The translations under genes were made by a program, and so were the position numbers. The notes beneath the pieces were generated by a model. It was not told where the DNA came from and did no database searches. It saw only the letters and a list, made by a program, of their open reading frames with translations. A DNA stretch of 64,000 nucleotides, taken from Lytechinus variegatus. Lineage: Eukaryota; Echinodermata; Echinoidea; Temnopleuroida; Toxopneustidae. The DNA is taken from positions 21,776,464 to 21,840,463 of the forward strand of contig NC_054746.1 in NCBI RefSeq assembly GCF_018143015.1, read 5' to 3'. Numbering within the stretch: position 1 is the first letter of the stretch; every line of letters begins with the position of its first letter. This document shows, in pieces, positions 46,733 through 58,801 of this stretch.

Positions 46733-46916
46733 TATATATACCCGGCTAAGCTAGGCGTTCATAGCGCACACAGCTTACCGGCACCCATTTACCTCACCTG
46801 GGTTGAGTGCAGCACATTGTGGATCAGTTTCTTGCCTTACGCCATGGTTGGGATTCGAACCCATGACCCTCTGTTTCAAAGTCCGAAGACTAATCCAATG
46901 GGCACAACGCTCCACG
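46733..46916 (-). mobile_element. tRNA-derived SINE
   Basis: On the minus strand, GGAGCGTTGTGCCCATTGG (A-box region) is followed about 40 bases later by GGGTTCGAATCCC (B box), then a non-tRNA body with GTGCTGCACTCAACCC and GGTAAATGGGTGCC. The RNA polymerase III promoter boxes and composite structure are typical of SINEs. It abuts the right end of the 46166-46730 element. Confidence 0.75.
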
Positions 46917-48884
46917 ATACACGATATTGATTGAAAAGGTACAATACATAAGAGTTAACACATAATTTACATTACAGTGACAAGCATGTTAAATGAAAAA
47001 GAAATGTGACTGTCTCAATGAAAGAGAGATGAAGAGAGGGGCCAGACAGTAAGAAAATACAAAATTGGAGCCATCACTTTGTGATAAAGATATCATACAT
47101 TCATAGGTAAGCATGGCCACAACGAAAACAGTGTTACGTACTTATTCAAATTCCTAGAATCTTGTTATGATAAATATTTCCATTAAGTGAACTATCGTAA
47201 TTATGATATCTTAAAATATGACAGACTAATAAATGTAACAAAAAAATCAAGTTGTTTATCCTGATTGACATTTGGAAGTTATACACATTTCAGATAATCC
47301 ATTGATTTAATCAAATATAATGTTTAAATTATTCATTTTAAAATCATTAAAAAAATACACCCTCGGACACAATTAAGGCCACACTCATCTCATAAAACTT
47401 CATCCTCAACAGTCGGAAATCAAAACTTCATCATCCCGTTCATCATTGACCTTTTGACCTTTTTCTTTTTTTTTTGGGGGGGGTGTTTGGATTTTGAAAT
47501 GGCCCGGTGAAATGGTGGTGTTTGTCAGAATGATTTTTGAAGGGGAACCGGCCCGGTGCCGCTATTCTTACATATCGGGGTTCTACACAAAAATTATTAA
47601 TAGACCAACTCTCATTAGATTAAACACGGTTATTTGGATTATTCTTTTCTTTAAATCCGCTTTGAAAAGTTCTGTGCAAAGCTTGATTAATACAAACTAT
47701 AACGGTATTCCCAGATCGCCCTCTATGCCAAAGAAACGGGTATACCTATACAGACAACCGTTATTTCATTTCTAACAAAATACAAATCAGGAATATAAAG
47801 TTTGGTTAAAATAATTAAGTCAATGCAATATGTATCATCATTACATAATAGAATTATATTCTAACAAAAGAAGTTTGACAATGACTAAAGTATAGATTTA
47901 TATTTTGTGAATAAGGAGAGTCCCACCAAAAAGCTGCATCAGGGGTAAAAAAACAACAAACGGAAATTTCATCCGACACAGATTGCTATAGTGCTGCCTA
48001 CTGGAATGCGTTATTTTAAAATAGTTGTTAGCATAAATCTGCATTAGTTTTCAACTGCGATGAGGTGTCGATTTATCGACAACCTCTTGTTTTTGCGAAG
48101 CAGCGGGTCTGCAATTTGACCTTTTCCTGTTTGGGGCCCCTGAAAATGGCGCCATCCTTATAGTATGCAAAGGAGTCTATACGGCAATCAACATGAAGAA
48201 CAGGGTTTGGATGCACTGTTGCAGCACTATTTGTTCATTGTCATATTCAGACAACATGGGGGGCTCTAGCGTATGCCTAAGAAATTTCCTCATAAAAAGG
48301 ATGGGGGCTTTTTATGGGAGGGGTTGTAGTTGCATGTACGTGTGGACATATCTAAAAATAATGGAAAACTGGTACAATATCTAAATACTTGACTTTTACA
48401 TCCAACATTTGAAATCGATGTATTTTTTATGTGGTAGCGTTTGTAGTGGTTGATGGGAGGCGTTCAAGTGTAACGTCAACAAATTTGAAACATTGCTTGC
48501 ACTTTAAGTTTATGATTTTATTTATTGTTTTCTTCCGCATTCATTTGTATAATGATTTTTTTCATTTCATAAAAAATATTGGCATGAATCATAAAGAAAT
48601 AAAATTGGCTAAATAACATATCATTCTAAACATTAACGATCTACTACCTAATAATATTAACTTTTGCCATTGTGGGAGAAGGATTGTCATTATAAGCAGC
48701 TTGCTTGAAAAAAATGGCAACTCCTGATTAAAACTCGTGATATTAATTTAATACATTCATAAAGCAGAATGATGATATCTGTTCATGATTTTATTAATGA
48801 AAAGGAAAAGATATAGAGTGACAATGGTGAACCTTAGAATCTAGGGGTTACGTGCTGATCTTAAAACAATCATCCCGACCTATC
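46917..48884. other. Non-coding region
   Basis: No exon recognised. A small hairpin with GAGGTGTCGAT and ATCGACAACCTC lies at about 48063-48088. Confidence 0.4.
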
Positions 48885-48886
48885 TA

Positions 48887-49144
48887 CACTGTAAAAAATA
48901 TTGGGTACAATTTTTTTACCAACACTAGGGCGATTATGTGTCCAACCAATTTGGGGCAGTATTTTACCCAATGCGAGAAGCATTTTGTCCATTAAGGTCA
49001 ACAAATAGGTTGCAGTTACTTTAGAATGGGCAAAATTTCCATCGCACTAGCTGGATAAATAAAAATTCCCAAAAGAAATTCTCAATGTCGATTGGACACA
49101 TAGATACCCTCATGGAGCACTTTTTCCCAATACTTTTCAGAGTG
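48887..49144. mobile_element. MITE, 258 bp, flanked by TA
   Basis: CACTGTAAAAAATATTGGG at the left mirrors CCCAATACTTTTCAGAGTG at the right; TA lies on both sides. No frame inside. Confidence 0.6.
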
Positions 49145-52047
49145 TACTTACCAATGGGATGGGATTGATGCAGGTGCTAGGAAATGCGGTCATTGAAATA
49201 TTTTCAACGAAAGATTATTTAAATCAAATCATTTTTATTTCTTTTCATAATCAAATATTTTTTTTATTTCATTATATTTCTGCATTCATGATGAATGTGT
49301 AAAGGTGATATATATTTTACAAAGAAATGATACAATAGTCATAATATTAGCAATGAAAAATACATTTTAAACAAGATAGCATTCAGAAAATTATATATTT
49401 CACCATCCTGTCTTTATTTTTCTCTTTTTTAACGGTCGTGAAAAATTGGTTGGCATGCAGAGCCCCCAAGCCCCCCCCCCTATTTGTACACCAGTGCTGG
49501 ATAGGGGATTTTGATATCTTATTTTGAAGGTGTCTAATAAAAAAAAATATTTACTTTTGCATTTATTTAGACAAGTAAAACAAACAAATTTAAACATGTC
49601 AAGAGATACAAAAAAAAGTACAAGTTTGAATCCAATTACAATCAAGAATAATCAAGATAAAAAAAACAACATATAAGTTTAACAATCAAAAAATAAAATT
49701 GAACTACCAAAGAAAAGGACAAAGATTGCATTTATAGATTTAACAACTTAAAAATGATAAAAACATGATGCGAATGCAAAATTATATAACAGTCATAATA
49801 ATGACATAATATGACAAAATATAGTGAATTAATGACAAATCTTTCTGAGATAAGAACAAAATTGGCAATATTGTGGATATGAAATGTTATGAAATCATTC
49901 AATGATGGAAATATAAGAAGGTGGAACTTGAGTAAGTGTTTTTTTTATTACGAGGAAGCAATGTTTCAATCTTTGGAAGTTGTTATAAAAACAATGTTAT
50001 TTATCTATAATTTTCCAGTTATATCTGTATCTAAATTAACAGATTAGAAATAAATAAAGCTAGTTTTAGAACGACAAAGTTTGATTGATAATATCCTATA
50101 CCTTTCTTCAGCAAAGTGGGAGCATTAGCCATTTTGGCAATGACAGGAATGTGAATCCAATGTTTATGAACATGTCTACTCATTCATGTTAATGGAAACT
50201 GATATAATGAATGGAGGTGTATAGAAGACATGCATGGGCACAATGGACAAATGCCTCCAACAACATACAGAGAGAGATGGGGGGGGGGGGGTAAAGAAAG
50301 GTGATGTTTCCAGTGTCTTGTATCTCATCCTGCAAAAACAAATTTCTACCTCTATTATTCCGAGGGGATGGGGGCGTGCCCCCCCCCCTCCCTCGAATAT
50401 AAAATTTTGTACAGCAGCATTAATGGGAGAGGGTCGCCCCACTCCCTTGCATGGGACCAAATACCACGTAATCGCTATGCATGATTGTAATTTGTATACT
50501 ATCCCATAAATACTGTGATTATTGATGTATCGCTCTGGTATCGTCGAGAAAAAGGTTCAGTACTACTACGATGTTTATTATCCCAACCCATCTACATGCG
50601 CTAACATTGCGATGCGGTTGATTGACTGTGAGTATATCCAAAGAAAACAGTGATTGGCGTCCGCGGTGATTGGTCCTTGAATGGTCTCCTCGAATTTAAG
50701 GTTAGATTGAAAAAAAAGGAGAGGAGGGGGCGGGAAGTAAAAAAGTTGATCCGTCCAATTCTTAAATCATCTTTTTTTTTCACTAAAATGAATGAAATCG
50801 TATCACTGTGATATTGGAATTTGATATACAGTGTATTTCAGAGTTACAGGGTGCTTACACAAGATTGATTTGCTTTGTTTATTAGAAATGTCATTAATTA
50901 TTGTCAATGGATTAAGATTAACCAATTACCTGAAGATGATCACGCCTTTTAAATGACGACGTTTCCCTCCTATATAGTTACGTCATCGCGGCCCAACCCC
51001 CTGGCATACCTCACATTCTCTTTATAGACAATGCCCAAACAAGGATCGAGGCCAATCAAAACAGGAAGAGATCTTGTAAAACGCAGAAGCGAGAGGAATT
51101 AGATAAGCGATAAGAGACAGAGGGAGTGCATGTGTTATCTTCACTTGATGTTAACTCCCCTCCCGCGCGTGAGTCTGTGTCACAGGGGTCTGAGTGAATG
51201 GATGTTTACAATTACACGTGACAGTGGTTCGAACACCACTTCCATACTAATGTCAAGACCCGGTTTCATGAAACTCGTTTTCGATAATATATTTACAATT
51301 TCGGTGAGACTTTCATACCTTCAGCCAATTAAATTCCACGATTTTGGTAACTGTAATCGTAATCGAATATAGCCATTTTTATGATACGCGACCCTGACAG
51401 GTATGTCTGATTAAAAAATGTTTTCATGCGAAATAGATAATTAAAACCCGCTAGAATGATAAGTTACTTTTTCCCATTTCATTGGCACGATTAAAGGACC
51501 GAAATGATAATGTACTACATGAGTCAATATATGCAAAGTGATTATGTCATAACTGTGCTCAGCAAGAATGCATTATGTAAATAAACTAGCCGATCGATTG
51601 AAGTAGACGGTGTTGGGTATAGGGTTACTATACTTGCTTGCTTACTATACATCTCTTCTCTCTTTTACCATCCTTCACCTGCAAATTGTAAATGTTAAAA
51701 TAACTTGTTGGTAGATCATATTTGTTTAGAATGACATTTCATTCAGTCCATTTTTTATATGATTCATGACAAAAAACTGTTACCAATATACATTATGTTT
51801 GTAATGTGATGAAAAATGTATTACATGCATTGCAGAAGAAACAATTAATCAAATAAAATTAAACAAAATGCCCCCCCCCCCTCTCTCTCTCTCTTCTGTT
51901 AAATTCGATATACAATGTTTGTAGAGGGTATCACAAACGTTATAATCTCAACTATACATGTATAGACCTATTATTGATTCATCTCGTATAGTCACCATCT
52001 CGTCAACTTAGTAAATTTTAACTCTAATGGTGTTTGAACTGCATTGG

Positions 52048-52049
<2 letters not shown>

Positions 52050-52101
<52 letters not shown>
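52050..52101. repeat. (TA)n microsatellite
   Basis: About 26 TA units without interruption. Confidence 0.9.
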
Positions 52102-52108
<7 letters not shown>

Positions 52109-52587
52109 TACGTATATTACATGACAATAAAAAGCAAGAAACGAAAAATGATTTTTCACAGTTAATGAATCTTTGGTCCTATTTTCATTCTACATTTTCA
52201 TAGATTCTACAAGTTTTAATGTAAAATGTCCATATAAGGCATCGATGAATTTTGTATATCTTTCAGACCTCACGATAATTTTCCGTCATACATCTCTATA
52301 TTATTGGAGACATAATTGTGCACCTTATTTTTTATTAAGCTAGACAATTTCTGCGACGCACTATGTCCATAAAATATATCCACATACACAATAGACAAAA
52401 AATAAAATAAAAGGAGCAAGCGCAAACTATTGAAAGCATAGCAAAATTTTTCAATCGCATATGCATTATTATGACTTTTGGTTATATCTATTCCAATTGA
52501 TCATTGAACTTATTATGTATATAATAATGTTCTGTCATTTCTCTCGTGTCTGTTGTATTTTGTCATTGCTCTCTAATACCCCGAACA

Positions 52588-52715
52588 GGGCCCTGGGAAC
52601 GATTTTTTTTACTGTCGGGGTGCTAAAGTAAATTTGAAATGCCAAAAAAGGTTTTCACTACAAAATGGAGGTCATTTTGGTACCGAGAAATTTGGAAAGC
52701 AAAAAAAGGCCATTT
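52588..52715 (+). repeat. Dispersed repeat, second copy of the 2841-2955 sequence
   Basis: Shares GGAACGATTTTTTTTA, GGGGTGCT.. GTAAATTTG, CACTxCAAAATGGAG and CCGAGxAATTT in order with the minus strand of 2955-2841. Probably fragments of one mobile element. Confidence 0.6.
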
Positions 52716-53567
52716 TGGTCCATAAAAAAATTATTTTGAAAAGCAAATGAAAAAAAATCACTACGAAATCAAGCGGATTTTGGTTACATTTTATCAAATT
52801 TTTCACACCTTCCAGAATTCCACGGGGGCTGCCTATGGAGAGTAATACACGCAGCACCCCAGAGCCATAAACCCGAATAGTCATTGAGTTTTCAATAAAC
52901 TTTCAAACTTTCAATAAAGTCGCCGCAATCGTATTTCGTTCCAACTAGTGGTGAAGGACATCATAATGACAAACAGCTACATCTGTCTTTGCTCTTCGGT
53001 ATTTCAATGTAAAGTGAAGTCATGACATGGTGATGTATGAACGTACATCCTATCTCTTTATCAAACTGTCAGGTCTCACTGAGATGAGTAAATCATTCAA
53101 TTAAAATGATTAGCCACGATTGTGGTGATAATGATCAATGTCGCTTTCATAGGCTGCGTTTATGCGACCTCAACCCAGAATCATGATTGGAATCACGATT
53201 TGAATCATGATTCAAAACAGCAACATGAATCACGATCCGACAGAATCAGCGTTTATACGACCATCTTTCTAACGCTGTTTCTCCCTGAATTCGGGCCGAT
53301 CCAGTGCGCATCACAGTGCGCAGTTTGACCCAGGAAGTATAGGTCAACATTTTCGCGCGTGTTTCTAACTTCACGTCGGCTGCTAGATTTTTGCTGCCAC
53401 CGGAGCTAACGCGCGATCGTTTGTGCAAGTGCAACTCGGCTTCCGAAAAATAAATTTTTTACTTCCAGAATTCCGTGTATTGTACCTCGTATTGTTTTTG
53501 TTTACTTGTATTCAATCTTGTCTGTTCATCAAAAATGGTGTTCGGTAGCCGTAGTACTGGGCACGAA

Positions 53568-53771
53568 TTATGTTAATTTTGTCTCGACAGGCGGTGCCAC
53601 ATCTCCGTTGAAATCCCTCCCTTGCAAGCGCCGCTGAAAGGGACTCGTAGATCGTCTTATATTTCTGTGAATCCCGGTAAGGGATGCTTGTGCTTCAGGC
53701 TGAGCCCAAAGCACAAGCAGAGCCCTGAGTTCGTCGTCAGTCCAATTTGTGCCTTTGGAACTTGAAGACAT
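53568..53771 (-). pseudogene. Myb/SANT-like (trihelix) gene remnant of the Harbinger-like transposon
   Basis: From an ATG at 53771 the frame reads MSSSSKGTNWTDDELRALL, then VLWAQPEAQ, the start of a Myb/SANT-like domain. The second half of the domain (IYESLSAALAREGFQRR and CRDKINIIRAQYYG) is in another frame, so the gene is frameshifted about 35 residues in. Such proteins bind transposon ends in Harbinger elements. The hAT insertion lies 21 bases upstream of the ATG. Not a host gene. Confidence 0.65.
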
Positions 53772-53792
53772 GATTGATGAAAACAGTGAAAT

Positions 53793-55181
53793 CAGGGTGA
53801 CCAGACGTCCCGTATTTCCCGGGATTGTCCCGTATTTCAGAATATTGAACAAAATGTAGTTAATACATTTGAAAGTGACGAATTTTCATTAAATAACCAA
53901 CAGCTGACGAAGCAGGGACAACAATTAAATCGATAACTGTAAACTTTTGCAAGTTCTGCGATGATTTCTTGCTAATACATTGCAAACGAACTGGCCTCCT
54001 GCCTGTGTGTGGCAGGCCACTAGCTAGGCATGGAGGATCGAAGCAAATTCTCAATGGTGCAAACACCTCACATGATAAACAGTTTTTCTACCAAAATAAT
54101 CACAAAATCGGCGGGAAATTCTTATAATTATACTATGGATTCTCAGTTTAATGATTTGGAGATGTAATCGGAGGAAAATGTTAATGACCTAGATCTAGTT
54201 TCAGCTTTCGTTTTGAGTCTTGGTGTGCACGATGCCGCGATGTTTCATCTAATTTTTAAGTTTGACAATTTGTTTCACTTTGAAATTTTATTCATTTCTA
54301 AAACATTTTATGTTTAAAATTTTAAAAATACATTTAATAAAGTTATGATTTTTATTAGATGATTGGATTTTTTTGTTTACTTGAAGTTTGAACTTTTCCC
54401 TTTTCTTTATTTTATATATACCCTATCCTTTCTGCTTGCCCTTTTTTGTTCCATCTATCTTTATTTCCTATCTTTCTTTCCTCGACATTTTCTTTTCTCT
54501 CTCTCTCTGTTCATTTTTCTTTCTTTCCTTCTTTATCCAATATACTTTTTTATTTCCTTCATTCTTTCTTTCCTTATAATTACCTTGGCTTCCTTCTCTC
54601 TTCGTCTCCTGTTTCTTTTCGTTCTTTCTCTCCTTCCATTATTTTCTATTTTTTCGACCTCTTCCCCTTCATTCTTCCCTTCCATTCTTTATTCCTTTCT
54701 TCATTTTTCCCTTCTCATTCTTTTCCCTTATTTTTATTTTCTTTCTATTGTTTCTTTCTTTCAAAGAATGAAGGAAACATGTTTATTTCCTTCATTCTTT
54801 CTTTCCTCCTACTTTTTCTCACCTTTCCCCCTTTAATTGTCTCCTTTATTTTGCGAGACATTTATTAATCTTCCCTTCCTTCCTTTCTTTCTATATTCAT
54901 TTCAAAGAATGACGGAAACCTTTTTTATCTCTTTTATTATTTCTTTCATCCTTTTATTCTAACTTTCTGTTATTTTTTCTGTTTTCTTTCCTTCCCAATC
55001 ATCTCTTTTCTTTCTCTCCTTCATTCTTTCGTTCACCTTCCCTTCTAATTCTTTATATTTTTTTCAAAAGTCTTATTATTATACTATGGATTCTCAGAAG
55101 CCCACACTTTGTGTGGGCTTCTTTGTTGATCTTCGTTTGTCAATTGTCCCGTATTTCATTTTGTGAAATCTGGTCACCCTG
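53793..55181. mobile_element. hAT-type element nested in the Harbinger-like transposon, 1.39 kb
   Basis: CAGGGTGACCAGACGTCCCG at the left is mirrored by the right end (in reverse CAGGGTGACCAGATTTCAC), with GTCCCGTATTTC also repeated. AGTGAAAT flanks perfectly at 53785-53792 and 55182-55189. The interior has no transposase; most of it is a degenerate TTTC/TTCC tract (54363-55060). ATACTATGGATTCTCAG occurs on both sides of the tract (54131 and 55081). Confidence 0.88.
54363..55060. repeat. Imperfect pyrimidine (TTTC/TTCC) tract
   Basis: Almost pure C+T on the plus strand for about 700 bases. Its open frames are a compositional effect. Confidence 0.85.
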
Positions 55182-55604
55182 AGTGAAATATACAAATGAC
55201 GCTATATACAGTACAACCCCGGGTACAATACACAAAATGATAATTCCTAAATGCACATGACAATTGGCATATACCGGTACTAGTACACTGGCAATCTGCT
55301 ACACGAAAATTAACCTGCACGAAACACAGCGCGCGCCTTTGAGTCGAACCCGGAAGAAGCACGACACAATGACGTCATAGAATCATGATTCAAATCACGA
55401 TATCGTTTATACGACCCTTTTCGTTCGTGATTCTACAGAAACGTCTTTCCAAACGCCCCTTTTTCCGTGTTTCATGTTTGTGATTTGAAAGACGTTTATT
55501 TCCAATTTCGACTAAACGCAATCGTGATTCTGCAGAATCGTGATTTGAATCATGATTCTAATCATGATTCTAGGGTAAAAAAGTGTCGAATAAACGCACC
55601 CATA

Positions 55605-56675
55605 GACAGATGTCAGTTCAATGGAACAATCATTAATCCACTAAATGAAATAAAATCAAAGTAAATCATATAGGTCTAGGTGTCGTAGAACTTCGTGTTT
55701 ATTGATTAATCTACCTGGAAACCATGTGAAGTAAAACTGAAGACATTTCAACATAATTATAGTGAGTTAAGCCATGTAATCCGGAAGTTATTAGCTTTTT
55801 CAGTTTCATTCATGACCACCGCTCATCATCCATCATTTCTTCCATTCTTCATCTTTCTGTCTCCCTCTCCCATCCCATCCCCCCTCTCTCTCTCTCACTC
55901 TCCCTCTCCCTCTCTCACTCACTTCCTCTTTTTTCTTCTTTTATGAATGCTTGAAATCATGTAAGCTATAAATGTATAGGCCTCCAGCCTCATACCCCAC
56001 AGAACAAAAATTGCTTTGTAAAGAAAGGCCATTTGAAATATTGAGTTTCATAAGAGCAGATTAATGGCTTTAGTATACACAGGCAGCAAAAAAAAAAAAC
56101 TCTCCTGTCTAGTTCTTACGGTAGTTACCATAACAGGAACATACAGAAACTTGCTGTCTTGATGAATAAAACGCCATTGAGAGAGTAAAGAAGACCAAGA
56201 AAACTTTATTTATGGTATGTCGATTGTCTCATTGTGTATTTGCTTGTCAAATTATCAATACCCCCTGGTCGCTCGCTCTCCTGATTTCTTCATCTTTTAT
56301 CCTTTTTTTCGTTTTTTTTCTGTATTGAATTTAATTACTCCATCGCCCCTCTATCCCACTCCTTTCCTCCTCCCCCTCTTTCTCCTCGAGCTCTCCATCC
56401 TCATTTCCTTCCTCAGCATCCTCATCCCCCTTTCCGCTTCTTCCTCTTATCCCTCCTAAAACATCTTCCATCTAAAACATCGTCCGTCTCCAGGAAATCT
56501 GTCTTCATCACCTGGTGACTGTATGCTCACGGTAAACTGTTCTAATTAGGTTTTGTTCATGGCGCCTCTGTATAGTGAATAATGTACTGATGCGAGCATC
56601 CCGATGATGCATTCCCGAGATCTCAGGAGGCTTACACAATGTTACACAACACACACATGCAAGATAAAGAGACTA
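55605..56675. other. Non-coding region
   Basis: Holds CT-rich tracts at about 55853-55935 and 56340-56455 and a short A run at 56090. No exon recognised. Confidence 0.4.
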
Positions 56676-56677
56676 TA

Positions 56678-57460
56678 CAGTGCGTCCCACAAAAAAAGGC
56701 GAAACCGAGATCTGTCGATGATTTATCATAACTTGATCATAAATACAATACACAATTTAATTTACCCACCAATGTAAAGCTTAGAATCTCCTCCTTCATA
56801 TGAAATTACTTAGATTATTCCTCATTTTCGAATGAGTAAGCAGAAGAAATGATGACCAAAAACTCATTTGGTGGGGGTATCTGAATTTCAAAAAGAAAAG
56901 AGGTTCAATATATTCCCTTTCTATTTAATACCTTAATCACAGAAAATGGTCAAAAATTTATAAAGTTATGTTCCCTCGAAAAATGCTTGTATTTCCATAA
57001 TTTAATTGAATAAACGTGTTTTCACCGGTTTCCCAAAGAAGCTATCGCACGGTTAATAAAAGACTTAATAAATGGCTGATCGTCAACAAAACTGAGTGTC
57101 GAGTGAGTCTGGACGCTCGCATGTAAAATCTCTTCATTTTATGAAATTATTGCAATTCAAGCCTTATTTCAAATAGCCAGAACTTTGTAATTTTTTACTA
57201 TTTTCTGTAATTGAGGTATCAAATTAAAGAGCAGGTATTGAACTTTTTAAAAGTGAGTATTTCTTTTTGAAACCCGGATACAGCCCGCCAAGTGACTTGT
57301 TGATATCCCTCTTCAAATTGTTTTTGCTCACTCATGCGTAAATGAGAAGAAAAAAATCCAAGTAATTTCAGATGAAAGAGGTGATTCTAAGCTTTAAAAT
57401 GGAAGGTCATTTGTCTATTGTATTCGCGATGAATCTCTGTTTTTTTTGTGGGACGCACTG
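56678..57460. mobile_element. Mariner-like foldback element, 783 bp
   Basis: CAGTGCGTCCCACAAAAAAA and TTTTTTTGTGGGACGCACTG form the ends, flanked by TA (56676-56677, 57461-57462). The inverted similarity runs through most of the element (for example TAAAGCTTAGAATC, TGAAATTACTT.GATT and the TATTTAATACCTTAATCACA block), giving arms of roughly 350 bp around a short unpaired centre. No frame. Confidence 0.8.
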
Positions 57461-58109
57461 TATTGTCCTTCAAACCAGCACAATCAGATCAAGGCAGAAG
57501 TGTACAGCACAGGGGAAAATGTATGTAGATCAGAAAAACACGTTTTCACTCCACAGCAGTAACAATATATATATGTATATATTGGATTTATTGCAAATGA
57601 AACAAATTTAAAAATCTATCAAAATACAATCACAAGCAGTCAAAGACTAAAATGAGTGAGTGTTTACATGTACAAATAAAAACATAACAAAATATAAGGT
57701 AAACATTATAAATAGATATAGTTATGAACAATAATTAATAATAGTCGAAATATGTAGAATTATGAATGCTCGATGAATAAGAAGCACAAAATTACATGAA
57801 AGATTGTGTTTTTCTTTCTTCATTATACCGCCTAAAAGTAATGGATGAAATCGCTAAAACATGAGGGCAATGGTTGAATTTAGAATACAATCTATCCCAT
57901 AATCATGATGGCAATTCAAATTGGTTACATGAAGCTGTCTGATATACCTGGGGTGTATATATAGGCCTTTACGAATAATATCAAGAAAATCGATGGTGAC
58001 AATTTTTCTTTAAAAAAATAATATCAAAGAGACCAGCTTGGAGAACGATTCGCAATTACATCGTCTGTTAACACTAGAAAAGGAAATATAATACTAACAC
58101 ACACTAAGC

Positions 58110-58305
58110 ATGCTATAAGTAACATTCATGTTCCTAGGACCCTCGTTTTCACAATCATTTGTAGTTCGAAGCCCGTACCGAGGACCCTCCTTTTTACAAT
58201 AAGCCCGCTCCAAGGCCCCGGTTTTTTGTCTCTCCCGCAGCACATACCTACTACTTTTTTGGTCGAGTACCCCCACCCATCCCCGATAGGGGGGGGGGGG
58301 GTATT
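58110..58305 (-). repeat. Fragment of a poly-G-ended dispersed element
   Basis: On the minus strand, a G-free C run then GGTACTCGACC-type sequence, ATGTGCTGCGGGAGAGAC, CGGGCTTATTGTAAAAAGGA and degenerate internal repeats of GAGGGTCCT. The style matches other poly-G-ended elements here, but only one end is seen. Confidence 0.4.
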
Positions 58306-58734
58306 TGACACGTAAACAAAACAGAAATGATAGATGATAAGGGGCATATAACATTAAATCCATCAGACTTCTTCCAGACAGACTTCTGGGCTCATTGTCC
58401 ACAGAGCTATATTCAAGTGATTCTGAAATGTATAGTCGTTGTACGGGTAGAGTAAATGCATGAACAAAATGACTTATTTCTCTGTTATGAAGGAAACAAA
58501 TTGTTACAAAATGATGCACAACGTAAAAGTTGTGCTCTAATTTAATGATATTAGTGGTAGTTTGCAGACTGCAACAATGGGAGGGGTGGATGGAGAAAAG
58601 AGGAGGAAGGAAGGGGAAGTGCAGTCTGGGGAAATGATGATTATTACGAAATTGATAATGAAGGCGATAGTATTAATGACGATAATAGAGGTGAAGATGA
58701 TGGTGATGATGATGACGATGATATGATGATGATG

Positions 58735-58735
58735 G

Positions 58736-58800
<65 letters not shown>
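58735..58800. repeat. (GAT)n microsatellite
   Basis: About 22 nearly perfect trinucleotide units inside a longer degenerate GAT-rich tract (58630-58940). Confidence 0.9.

Positions 58801-58801
<1 letters not shown>

Larger units (their letters stand above)
49147..53148. other. Non-coding region with simple repeats
   Basis: Contains an A-rich stretch (49540-49900), G and C runs near 50280 and 50380, a C run then CT tract at 51871-51895, a (TA)n microsatellite, and the dispersed repeat at 52588-52715. No coding exon recognised. Confidence 0.4.
53152..55601. mobile_element. Harbinger-like DNA transposon, 2.45 kb including a nested hAT element
   Basis: GGCTGCGTTTATGCGACC at the left is mirrored by the right end, which in reverse reads GGGTGCGTTTATTCGACA. 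Both ends carry arrays of AATCATGATT / AATCACGATT motifs in inverted order. ATA flanks both sides (53149-53151, 55602-55604). It contains a remnant Myb/SANT-like gene. A 3-bp duplication plus a Myb-like second gene is the Harbinger pattern; no DDE transposase remains. Without the nested element it is about 1.05 kb. Confidence 0.7.

Noticed and set aside
46841-46913. tRNA gene on the minus strand
   Set aside because: Both promoter boxes are present, but the acceptor stem does not pair properly and a SINE body follows. Called as a SINE head instead.
54363-54868. Two overlapping plus-strand frames of 140-157 codons rich in Phe, Ser and Leu
   Set aside because: They are the translation of the TTTC/TTCC tract inside the nested hAT element and have no sequence complexity.
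58094-58519. 141-codon minus-strand frame
   Set aside because: It overlaps a dispersed repeat fragment, uses internal repeat units, and has no recognisable domain.
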